The notes under the pieces: generated by a model
The model's database searches: none
Seen by the model: only the letters and a program-made list of their open reading frames with translations
What the model was told of the DNA's origin: nothing
Made by a program: the position numbers and the translations under genes
Shown: positions 1 to 5,513 of the stretch, in pieces
How the letters are laid out: each line of letters begins with the position of its first letter
How positions within the stretch are numbered: position 1 is the first letter of the stretch
Origin: Oscillospiraceae bacterium
GTDB lineage: Bacteria; Bacillota_A; Clostridia; Oscillospirales; Ruminococcaceae
DNA: 5,513 nt
Reading direction: 5' to 3'
Assembly: GCA_017829075.1 (NCBI GenBank)
Contig: JAGAJA010000123.1
Coordinates: 1 to 5,513, forward strand

Positions 1-1029
1 GTGCTGAATGATGAGGGTATCCTCACTCCCGATGATTACAGATACAGCTTGCTGAACAAAGAAACGCCACATTACAGTCTTCACCTGTGGAGCGTGGAAA
101 CGATAAAGCGTTTACTTCGTAATCAAATTTACATTGGCAACCTTGCCCAGCTCCGCACGACTACGGTTAGCTACAAAAATCACAAAGTTATCCGCAAGGA
201 AGAAGATGAATGGGTGATTGTTGAAAATAATCACGAGCCAATTATCAGCAGAGAATTGTGGGATAAAGTGCGTGAGATTGAAGCATCCGTAAGTACGGGT
301 AAGATGACAAAGCAAGGCATTACACTTCCGCTGACAGGTCTGTGTTATTGTGCGGACTGCGGTTCAAAGTTTAAGCAGGCTGGTTCTGCCAAGCGTAAAA
401 GCACAGTTACGGGTTATTCCTGCGGACAGTATGCGAGATTTGGCAAGAAATACTGCTCCTCACATTTCATAACTGCACACGCACTTCAGGATATTGTCCT
501 TGCTGACATCAAACGCCAGATCGACTTTGTGATGAACGATGATAAGGCGAGAGAAAAGTATCTTGCAAGAAAGCAGGGGCTTTATGCAGAACAACACAGC
601 GGTGACAAGAAAAAGCTCCGTGACATCAACAAACGTATTGCAGAGCTTGACAGGCTGATCGCAAGTGTGTATGAGGACAAGGTTACAGGCAAGATGCCCG
701 AAGATATGGCGTTCTCATTGCTCGACAAGTATCAGACCGAAAAGAAGTCTTTACAGGCTGAGAGCGATGAAATGCAGAAGCACACTGATATGGCAAAGCA
801 GGACGAAGCCGATGTGGACGAATATATCAGTCGCTTGAAGTCGTATGCAGGGGCTGAGGAGCTTACAAGACAGATGGCACTTGACCTGATCGAGTATGTG
901 ACGGTAGATGCAAATCCGAGAAAGAAAGCTGTCCCTCGTGATATTCACATCTATTACAAGCTGATCGACAAGCCTCTGAAAAACAAAAATAATGCCCTTG
1001 CTGAACAGGCAGGGGCAATCAAAAAATGA
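1..1029 (+). CDS. Large serine recombinase (TnpX/TndX-like), C-terminal part, 5' end outside window
   Basis: This is a site-specific DNA recombinase that would excise and integrate a mobile element using a serine nucleophile. What is visible is the C-terminal 342 residues. A recombinase domain covers about residues 1-95 and includes LWSVETIKRLL, YIGN and ENNHEPII, which are typical of this family. A zinc ribbon follows with Cys117, Cys120, Cys141 and Cys152. A charged coiled coil spans about 180-270, and a C-terminal DUF4368-like segment about 280-325. The catalytic resolvase domain is absent. Family members usually have about 500-570 residues, so some 180-200 residues should lie to the left; the GTG at base 1 is an internal valine (the phrase LNDEGI is mid-domain), not a start. 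The gene is probably the last of its element, since only about 60 bp separate its stop from a broken conjugation gene. Family assignment is secure; the exact subfamily is inferred. Confidence 0.93.
   Translation: MLNDEGILTPDDYRYSLLNKETPHYSLHLWSVETIKRLLRNQIYIGNLAQLRTTTVSYKNHKVIRKEEDEWVIVENNHEPIISRELWDKVREIEASVSTGKMTKQGITLPLTGLCYCADCGSKFKQAGSAKRKSTVTGYSCGQYARFGKKYCSSHFITAHALQDIVLADIKRQIDFVMNDDKAREKYLARKQGLYAEQHSGDKKKLRDINKRIAELDRLIASVYEDKVTGKMPEDMAFSLLDKYQTEKKSLQAESDEMQKHTDMAKQDEADVDEYISRLKSYAGAEELTRQMALDLIEYVTVDANPRKKAVPRDIHIYYKLIDKPLKNKNNALAEQAGAIKK
979..1017 (-). terminator. Putative intrinsic terminator for minus-strand transcription
   Basis: Bases 993-1001 and 1009-1017 form a 9-bp stem with one G-U type pair and a 7-nt loop. 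Read on the minus strand, the stem is followed by a T-rich tract (complement of 979-992), which is the form of a rho-independent terminator. On the plus strand no T run follows. It lies inside the last codons of the recombinase gene and would stop antisense transcription coming from the right before it crosses that gene. It is a visual call without energy calculation, and the stem may simply reflect coding sequence. Confidence 0.45.
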
Positions 1030-1090
1030 CCGATTGATACTCAAAAGCTATTTTGTTGGATTGAAGATAAAAAACTACCCATAGTTCACG
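1030..1090. other. Probable right end of the recombinase-bearing element and junction with the ATPase gene
   Basis: Between the recombinase stop and the first recognisable ATPase codon there are about 60 non-coding bases. Reading upstream in the ATPase frame, family-like sequence (TLTFLKNAEKRARKYEG) begins at 1088. It is preceded by a phenylalanine codon and then an in-frame TAG at 1082-1084, where an intact gene would continue with DEVYL-like Walker B sequence. The join is therefore placed at about 1082-1090. Large serine recombinases of the TnpX/TndX type recombine at short core dinucleotides, often GA, and leave no long target duplication. The exact crossover base cannot be fixed without the left end. 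Confidence 0.5.
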
Positions 1091-1426
1091 CTTACATTCC
1101 TCAAAAATGCGGAAAAGCGCGCTCGAAAGTATGAGGGAAGCATTGTCGTGGGAACGCAGTCCTCCAACGACTTTCTCTCCCCGGAGGTAAAATTCTACGG
1201 TCAGTCGGTGCTTGACCTGCCGACGTACAAGCTGTTGTTTTCAATGGACGGGCAGTCCCTCAAGGAAACCACCGAGCTGTTTGACCTTAATGACGCACAA
1301 AGCGAGCTTATTTCCTCCGGACAGCGCGGCATTGCGCTCATGAAGGTTGGCAGGGAAGCGTTCAAGGTGCGGTTTGAATTCTCGGACGAAAGGCTGGAGC
1401 TGTTCGGCAGGGGCGGCGGACGATAA
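1088..1426 (+). pseudogene. virB4: VirB4-like conjugal transfer ATPase (CD1110 type), 3' fragment
   Basis: Intact VirB4/TraC-type ATPases (about 600-800 residues) energise the type IV secretion channel that moves DNA during conjugation, at the inner face of the membrane. Here only the last 112 codons remain. Residues reading FLKNAEKRARKYEG, then DFLSPEVKFYGQ, then DGQSLKETTELF and a final FGRGGGR match, from memory, the C-terminus of the CD1110 family of clostridial conjugative elements. Walker A and B motifs are absent, and an in-frame stop lies at 1082-1084. A GTG at 1148 could be taken as a start, but family-like sequence continues upstream of it, so it is an internal valine. The 5' part of the gene is expected on the far side of the recombinase element. 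The stop is 12 bp before the next gene, which indicates an operon. Confidence 0.82.
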
Positions 1427-1430
1427 AGGA
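1425..1430 (+). promoter_or_regulatory. Ribosome binding site of the CD1108-like gene
   Basis: The sequence AAAGGA lies 8 nt upstream of the ATG at 1439 and overlaps the ATPase stop codon (1424-1426). This supports the chosen start and suggests that translation of the two genes was coupled in the intact operon. Confidence 0.7.
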
Positions 1431-1438
1431 ATGGTGTT

Positions 1439-3391
1439 ATGGCAGTAAATCCAAAACTGATAATTATGGCAGTAGAAGCTGCCGGGAACGAGAAAGTCCG
1501 CAAGGCGGTGCTGTACACGGTTTTCATGGCTCTGGGTGTGGTAATGCTGATTTTCATTGCTTTCTCCGGGCTTATAAGCGGGCTTTTCAGCGTTATACAG
1601 AACAGCGATCTGAAAAACCATTGGAACTATTTCAGAAGCAATATATCGGAGCTTTTCAGCGGGATAGAGGGCGATATAAACACCGACGTAAAGGACGAGG
1701 TATACGACTTTATGCCGGAATTCTCTGTGAACCTCTCTAAAGCCACGATCGCAAACAATTTCGATGGCAGCTCGCTCATTCTCTATGATGAAAGCGAAAT
1801 CGAGCAGGCGCAGAATATCATGTTGGATTATGCGGAACAGCTCCGTGCAATAAAGACGCAGGAGGACTTTGACAGCTACATTTCCAGCTTTGATACAGAG
1901 CTTTCCTTTTCGGAAATCAGCAATATCCGTTTCACAGACGATACCGGGATTGACAACATATCCGAATACGGTGACGATCTGAAAAAGTTCCTCTACAACC
2001 GGGCTATGGAGCAAATGCCGGCGTACAGCTACACCTTTGAGAAAATCACGGTGGACGGAAATCCCGCAGACCGCCAGACGCTGGTGGTGACATCGCCGGA
2101 CGGGAGTACCCAGACAGTTGAGTACACCTGTATCGGCGGTGGCGAGATATATCTGCCGGAGTTTCTCGCCATGTATGATATACGGCAGATGCGGGAGTAC
2201 CTTATCGCCGTTTCTGAGGGCAGCGCTCCCGGCATTGACAAGCAGATAGAAGAAGCGGTCGGCGGTATTCCCGAAACCGCCGAAGCCGCGCAGGAATACC
2301 TAGACAGCGCATGGTACAGCATAATTGACGGGCGCGGGGCGATAAATCTCGATCTGTTCGAGGTTTCAAACCTTAAATCGCTTATGGAAAATGCCAGCAT
2401 GGACGGCGCTGTTTCGATCACGACCGAACGCACCTCCGACAAGCTGTCCATCACGCTGGAAACTGTCGGTTCAGATATGTGGAAAGAAATCTTCTGCATT
2501 GACGAAAGCCTGTGGGACTATGTAGCCCAGAGCCAGCTTGCAATTGAAATGGCTCTTGATGAAGCCGGAATCCCGCAGGACGAGCGCACCATCTCAATTG
2601 ACAATATGGTGCGGTTGGCGTTATTTACCTATTTTGAGGGCTTTTTCGAGCTGCCTGTCAGCAGTTCAAACCTTGCGGCGGGGAGCAGCGGCATTCTATC
2701 TCAATGCGGAGATGTGTCCACACTGCACAAATACAAATATTCCGCCAAAGACTACTGCGTTCCCGAAAACGGGATCACGCTTGAGCTTGGCGGAAAATGC
2801 GCTGTGTATGCAAATCTGCTGGACTGCGGCGATTGTATTCAAGACGCATACATTTATGACGTCTGGAATATGGACGAGCAGGACATTGACACCGTTCACG
2901 AATGCCGGACTTTCAACCAGAGTGCCGTAACTATCGCCTATATTATCGACACCGACCAGTTTGAAGCGGACTACGGTTTTCCGTTCCCGCAAATCAACGG
3001 CGTAAGCGACACCGGAACGGTCACGCTGTTTCTGGAATTCACCTGTCTTAGCAGCGTGGAATTTACGGATTTGGATATAGGCACGTCGATTTACGATATT
3101 TCCGATGACCTGCTGGTAGGGTATTCTCATGACGGTTATTACAGCGATCAGCGGGACATGGGACTTTGGCGGCATTCCCTAAACCGGGACGAATGTGTGC
3201 CGCACGTCGGGATAAAGACCTATTTCATGTCAGGCGAGGTATCTCAGCCAGAGCCGCCGCAGGGCGTTCACGCATACTGCGGTCCCAGCGTGAAGAAGCT
3301 CGGCGCTGCGGCTAATCCACGGCTGTGGTTTAAGGGATTCCGGACGGGTATGAGTGAGGAATTGTTTGCTACTCTTAGGGCGGCAGGGTGA
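1439..3391 (+). CDS. CD1108-like conjugative element membrane protein, cysteine-rich ectodomain
   Basis: This 650-residue protein is probably a component of the conjugation machinery. It has a short, basic N-terminus (MAVNPKLIIM, then KVRKAV), one membrane segment at about residues 24-52, and a roughly 600-residue acidic region predicted outside the membrane. The start of the protein and its place just after the VirB4-like ATPase resemble the CD1108 family of clostridial conjugative elements. The usual role there is in the secretion channel or cell-wall passage, but I see no clear NlpC/P60, CHAP or lysozyme motif, so no enzymatic activity is claimed. Nine cysteines lie between residues 423 and 614 (423, 440, 454, 463, 466, 489, 536, 586, 614), which suggests disulphides or metal binding. 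The start is supported by AAAGGA 8 nt upstream. The stop overlaps a GTG in a GTGA arrangement. It may be intact but stranded, because the operon is broken on both sides; a rearranged C-terminus cannot be excluded. Confidence 0.75.
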   Translation: MAVNPKLIIMAVEAAGNEKVRKAVLYTVFMALGVVMLIFIAFSGLISGLFSVIQNSDLKNHWNYFRSNISELFSGIEGDINTDVKDEVYDFMPEFSVNLSKATIANNFDGSSLILYDESEIEQAQNIMLDYAEQLRAIKTQEDFDSYISSFDTELSFSEISNIRFTDDTGIDNISEYGDDLKKFLYNRAMEQMPAYSYTFEKITVDGNPADRQTLVVTSPDGSTQTVEYTCIGGGEIYLPEFLAMYDIRQMREYLIAVSEGSAPGIDKQIEEAVGGIPETAEAAQEYLDSAWYSIIDGRGAINLDLFEVSNLKSLMENASMDGAVSITTERTSDKLSITLETVGSDMWKEIFCIDESLWDYVAQSQLAIEMALDEAGIPQDERTISIDNMVRLALFTYFEGFFELPVSSSNLAAGSSGILSQCGDVSTLHKYKYSAKDYCVPENGITLELGGKCAVYANLLDCGDCIQDAYIYDVWNMDEQDIDTVHECRTFNQSAVTIAYIIDTDQFEADYGFPFPQINGVSDTGTVTLFLEFTCLSSVEFTDLDIGTSIYDISDDLLVGYSHDGYYSDQRDMGLWRHSLNRDECVPHVGIKTYFMSGEVSQPEPPQGVHAYCGPSVKKLGAAANPRLWFKGFRTGMSEELFATLRAAG

Positions 3392-3447
3392 GCGACAAAT
3401 GGGAATTTGACAGCAAGAAAAACAGGAGTTGTCGCTCATCTAAATAA
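3388..3447 (+). pseudogene. Possible truncated start of the next transfer-operon gene
   Basis: A GTG at 3388-3390 overlaps the preceding TGA as GTGA, the classic layout of translationally coupled genes. The reading frame begins VSDKWEFDSKKN, plausible for a hydrophilic protein start, and then runs into the AT-rich nuclease region and stops at 3445-3447 after 19 codons. No good ribosome binding site is visible beyond a GGCAGG immediately before the GTG. My reading is that a downstream transfer gene was cut by insertion of the nuclease unit at about 3420-3440. A chance short frame is a real alternative. Confidence 0.3.
3389..3438. repeat. 10-bp perfect inverted repeat between the convergent genes
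   Basis: TGAGCGACAA (3389-3398) and its exact complement TTGTCGCTCA (3429-3438) flank a 30-nt spacer. The next pair outward is G:T. It sits exactly between the convergent membrane-protein and nuclease genes, at the base-composition break. The loop is too long and no T run follows, so it is not a typical intrinsic terminator. It could be a structured site linked to the insertion, or chance. Confidence 0.5.
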
Positions 3448-4720
3448 TGTGCTCATCCCGTAGTATTGATTCAACCTTGTCATATTTTTTATTCTTATAT
3501 GAGATTTCAATCAGTTTTATATTTTTAGATTTTGCGTACTTTCTTTTCTCTTCATCATTTCTCTGTTGGATAACAAACCTATGCTCTCCACCAAATTCCT
3601 CAACTGGCATAAAATGTTGCTCGCCTTGACACTCAATAAAGGCAATTGGTTTGCCTTCCTTATAAACGGCGAAATCAAATCGAAGAGGTGTCGCATTATC
3701 TATTCCGTACAAACCATCGGCTATAACTTCAACTTTATAATCAATTCTGTGTTTTATCAGAATATCATTTACAATCCATTGGAAAGAAGAAATCGGATGA
3801 CAATCACAGAAAATGGCGCTCCAGTATCCTGCATAGGCATTATATCCATATTCAGTCGGTGGATAAATTCCAAACTTATCACAGGTCACCTTTTTTTCTT
3901 TTCCGCAGATATAACATTTACAAAGATATTCCTTATATACAATAATGTCCCTATATTTCTTCTGATGTCTTTGATTGTAATATGGAATAGGAACACTCTC
4001 AAGTGCAACATTCACGCATTCAAGTACATCAAAAGACTCATATCTTAACCCTACATAATCAATATCATAGTTGACTGCTTTTTTTCTTGGAATTGCCGCA
4101 ATAATCTGGGCATCCTTTTCCGACTGCTTTATTAACTCCTTCTTTCTCTTTTCATTCCAAGAATCACAATACTTATCTGCTGGAACTACATCATTCTTAT
4201 CATCCACAAGACATACGGACTCATCATTCTCATACTTCTTCCTTTTATTATAATTGGCAGTATCCGCCCTTACAGAATAAGTAAATTTTGACGAACAGTA
4301 TATGGGTTTACAACATACTTTCGGTTCCGTCTGCAATGTTTCCGCTGAATAATATCGTATTTTTCCACATTTTCTACACTTACATTTATAATGCTTGATT
4401 TTCTTATCTATATTAAGCTTTGCGATTGCCTTATCAAAATCAGAAACCGTAACAGTCTCTCCATAAACTTCAAAATTAACAGGCTTATATTCATAGGCAG
4501 GTGTTATGACAGTCTCCCCGCCATTCCATCCATAGTGGTCTTTGCGTTTATATTTTCCTTCTCTTGATGCCTTAACAAAGTCTTCCTTTTCTTGTTTTAT
4601 ATTAAAAATATTTTCGCTCACGACTTGTAAATATTCTTCACCTTCATCAAGAACCTGCAAGCATCCATACTTCATGCCTACTGTAACATCATTTTTTTCA
4701 ATATGAGAATCAATAGCCAT
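3440..4720 (-). CDS. Putative homing-type endonuclease: two zinc modules plus PD-(D/E)XK/Vsr-like nuclease domain
   Basis: The 426-residue product is probably a DNA endonuclease. Module 1 starts with VGMKYGCLQVL (about 14-24) and has Cys113, Cys115, Cys118, Cys136, Cys137 and Cys142. Module 2 starts with VGLRYESFDVL (about 223-233) and has Cys267, Cys269, Cys272, Cys305 and Cys307. Both resemble the GxxFGxLxV...CxCxxCG...CxC zinc modules common in phage and homing endonucleases. The C-terminus (about 310-426) carries RFDFAV (Asp349), then FIECQGEQHF (Glu363, Gln365, His369), FGGE and IKLIEI, the pattern of Vsr-like PD-(D/E)XK nucleases. The helix that usually carries a catalytic Glu reads SSFQW, with Gln at that place. 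The ATG at 4720 is chosen because AAGAGG lies 7 nt upstream. An in-frame TTG at 4792 is the -35 box of the promoter, so the frame cannot start there. The gene is much more AT-rich than the conjugation genes and faces them, which indicates separate acquisition. A restriction or defence nuclease is the main alternative. Confidence 0.72.
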   Translation of the reverse strand: MAIDSHIEKNDVTVGMKYGCLQVLDEGEEYLQVVSENIFNIKQEKEDFVKASREGKYKRKDHYGWNGGETVITPAYEYKPVNFEVYGETVTVSDFDKAIAKLNIDKKIKHYKCKCRKCGKIRYYSAETLQTEPKVCCKPIYCSSKFTYSVRADTANYNKRKKYENDESVCLVDDKNDVVPADKYCDSWNEKRKKELIKQSEKDAQIIAAIPRKKAVNYDIDYVGLRYESFDVLECVNVALESVPIPYYNQRHQKKYRDIIVYKEYLCKCYICGKEKKVTCDKFGIYPPTEYGYNAYAGYWSAIFCDCHPISSFQWIVNDILIKHRIDYKVEVIADGLYGIDNATPLRFDFAVYKEGKPIAFIECQGEQHFMPVEEFGGEHRFVIQQRNDEEKRKYAKSKNIKLIEISYKNKKYDKVESILRDEHII

Positions 4721-4727
4721 TCTTCTA

Positions 4728-4733
4728 CCTCTT
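4728..4733 (-). promoter_or_regulatory. Ribosome binding site deciding the nuclease start
   Basis: On the minus strand AAGAGG lies 7 nt before the ATG at 4718-4720. The two in-frame candidates further upstream (ATG at 4765, TTG at 4792) are inside the -10 and -35 boxes, so this site settles the start. Confidence 0.8.
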
Positions 4734-4763
4734 CGATAAGTTCCGATTTGTCGATTACTTTTC

Positions 4764-4792
4764 ATTATACCCGAAAACCACCACCATGTCAA
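4764..4792 (-). promoter_or_regulatory. Consensus sigma-70/sigma-A promoter of the nuclease gene
   Basis: On the minus strand TTGACA (4787-4792) and TATAAT (4764-4769) are both perfect consensus hexamers with a 17-nt spacer, the optimum. Transcription should begin near 4757, giving a leader of about 37 nt before the ATG at 4720. No operator-like palindrome is evident around it. It predicts strong transcription of the nuclease, independent of the flanking conjugation operon and transposase. Confidence 0.88.
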
Positions 4793-4810
4793 GCAATGAT
4801 GAAATTATCC

Positions 4811-5513
4811 CCACGGCAACAGCATTTACTATTGAGGTGAAACAGAAGAAGGGTCAAAAAGGATATCAAGAAAGAGAGCAGGCTCAAGGGCGGCTCTGAA
4901 CATAAGACGTTTCTTGCTAATGCGTTTATACTGAGCCTGAGAAACGAGATTCAAAGCGGTTTTTCTAAGCACATTGAGATTTAGCGGAGAATTGTCCTTT
5001 CTGGCTCTGGAAGCGTCCTCACGAAAGATAACGTCAAGACACCAATGAAGCTGATTTTCAATAGACCAATGATTTCGCACGGAGTAAGAGAATTCGTTAA
5101 GGTCAGTCAATGATGTAATAAAATATCTCGTGAACTCGTGGGTTTCACCCTTTTCGGTAATCGTTGATTTAACTGAACCAAGAGCTTTCAACCCAATCCA
5201 TTCGCTCCTTTGTTCAAGCCAGGATAAGTCGGTTAAAAGGCGATACTCCCTCTTTTCAATTCTTCCATGACCTTTGTCGAGAGTATTTGTGGACGGAATT
5301 TCTTTATAATATTCGTTGAAATAATCCTCCGTATCCTTGTACAGCGCAGGTTGATTCTGCTTTAACCCTATTGCATAATCAGCTTTTTTCTCGGTTATTG
5401 TTTCAACGATTTTCTTCTGGCAGCTCATTGCGTCTGCTGTGACAATTGAACCTTTAACATCAATCAGGTTGAGCAGTTCGGGAACTGCTGTGATTTCGTT
5501 AGTTTTTTCTTCA
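4811..5513 (-). mobile_element. ISAs1-family insertion sequence, partial
   Basis: The element is recognised by its transposase. Its end past the transposase stop probably lies near 4811-4825, where the minus strand reads ATGCTGTTGCCGTGG. This resembles the ATGC-GTTTGCC-CTG style of ISAs1/H-repeat ends as I remember them. The other end, and so the matching inverted repeat and any target duplication, is outside the window, so the boundary is tentative. The presumed end is about 20 bp from the -35 box of the nuclease promoter, which the insertion left intact. Confidence 0.5.
4829..5513 (-). CDS. ISAs1-family (H-repeat) DDE transposase, C-terminal part, 5' end outside window
   Basis: This is a cut-and-paste type transposase with a DDE (RNase H-fold) active site. 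The frame is open to the right edge, so 227 residues are visible; family members have about 370-380, so roughly 150 N-terminal residues and the first catalytic Asp are missing. The second Asp is visible in IVTADAMSCQKKI (codon 5432-5434), followed by ADYAIGLKQNQPALY and HGRIEKREYRLL. The catalytic Glu is in RNHWSIENQLHW, followed by LDVIFREDASR. All of these are hallmarks of the ISAs1 family. The ATG at 5428 falls just after the Asp motif and is not the start. The gene ends in tandem stops TAG-TAA. It reads in the same direction as the nuclease gene downstream. No frameshift is seen in the visible part. Confidence 0.93.
   Translation of the reverse strand, partial: EEKTNEITAVPELLNLIDVKGSIVTADAMSCQKKIVETITEKKADYAIGLKQNQPALYKDTEDYFNEYYKEIPSTNTLDKGHGRIEKREYRLLTDLSWLEQRSEWIGLKALGSVKSTITEKGETHEFTRYFITSLTDLNEFSYSVRNHWSIENQLHWCLDVIFREDASRARKDNSPLNLNVLRKTALNLVSQAQYKRISKKRLMFRAALEPALFLDILFDPSSVSPQ

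Noticed and set aside
1..3. GTG at the first base as the recombinase start
   Set aside because: The sequence opens in the middle of the recombinase domain and lacks the catalytic domain; this is an internal valine of a gene cut by the window edge.
1148..1426. Stand-alone 92-aa gene starting at GTG 1148
   Set aside because: Family-like ATPase sequence continues 20 codons upstream in frame, so this is part of a longer 3' fragment.
1241..2014. 257-aa minus-strand open frame
   Set aside because: Lies antisense to the ATPase tail and membrane-protein gene, has no recognisable motif, and the plus-strand frames there are supported by family features and a ribosome binding site.
2029..3175. Further open frames on both strands within the membrane-protein gene (2029-2499 minus, 2538-2930 plus, 2696-3175 minus)
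   Set aside because: Shadows of the 650-aa frame; no motifs and no ribosome binding sites that stand out.
3230..3439. 69-aa minus-strand frame beginning ATG directly after the nuclease stop, with CFSCC
   Set aside because: The TAG-ATG abutment is eye-catching, but there is no good ribosome binding site, it runs antisense to the membrane-protein gene, and the sequence is low in protein-like character.
3388..3440. Group II intron 5' end (GTGAGCGAC-like)
   Set aside because: The fourth base does not fit GUGYG, and no domain V or reverse transcriptase is present downstream; the neighbouring gene is a nuclease on the opposite strand.
3566..4253. Plus-strand frames 3566-4048 and 4071-4253 opposite the nuclease gene
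   Set aside because: Hydrophobic, AT-driven shadows of the nuclease gene, which has motifs, a ribosome binding site and a promoter.
1..5513. CRISPR array, tRNA or rRNA
   Set aside because: No regularly spaced repeats, no tRNA-like T-loop/anticodon arrangement, and no rRNA-like stretches were seen.

Overview
The window reads as a stack of mobile elements from a low-to-mid GC Firmicute, most likely a gut clostridium (Oscillospiraceae/Ruminococcus or Lachnospiraceae type). This rests on the families present: a TnpX/TndX-type large serine recombinase, a VirB4-like transfer ATPase of the CD1110 type, a CD1108-like membrane protein of clostridial conjugative elements, and an ISAs1-family transposase. 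No housekeeping gene is present, so the host assignment is an inference.

Layout. (1) 1-1029, plus strand: the C-terminal two thirds of a large serine recombinase whose catalytic domain lies left of the window. It is probably the last gene of an integrated element that ends about 60 bp downstream. (2) About 1088-1426, plus strand: the last 112 codons of a VirB4-type conjugation ATPase with no start of its own, so the recombinase element appears to sit inside this ATPase gene. (3) 1439-3391, plus strand: a 650-residue, single-pass, cysteine-rich membrane protein immediately downstream of the ATPase, probably in the same transfer operon. Its stop overlaps a GTG that may open the next transfer gene, which is cut off after a few codons. 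(4) 3440-4720, minus strand: a very AT-rich 426-aa gene encoding two zinc-finger-like modules fused to a PD-(D/E)XK (Vsr/homing-endonuclease-like) nuclease domain. It has a perfect TTGACA-17-TATAAT promoter. (5) 4829-5513, minus strand: the C-terminal part of an ISAs1-family transposase that runs off the right edge.

How they relate. The backbone appears to be an integrative and conjugative element whose transfer operon (ATPase, then membrane protein, then a lost gene) is interrupted twice: on the left by a serine-recombinase element and on the right by the nuclease gene plus an insertion sequence. A sharp base-composition drop near 3440 marks the right-hand join. The resident conjugation system is probably dead unless its parts are restored elsewhere or the left element excises precisely. 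The most unusual item is the nuclease: a duplicated treble-clef-like zinc module on a putative selfish endonuclease, transcribed from a consensus promoter.
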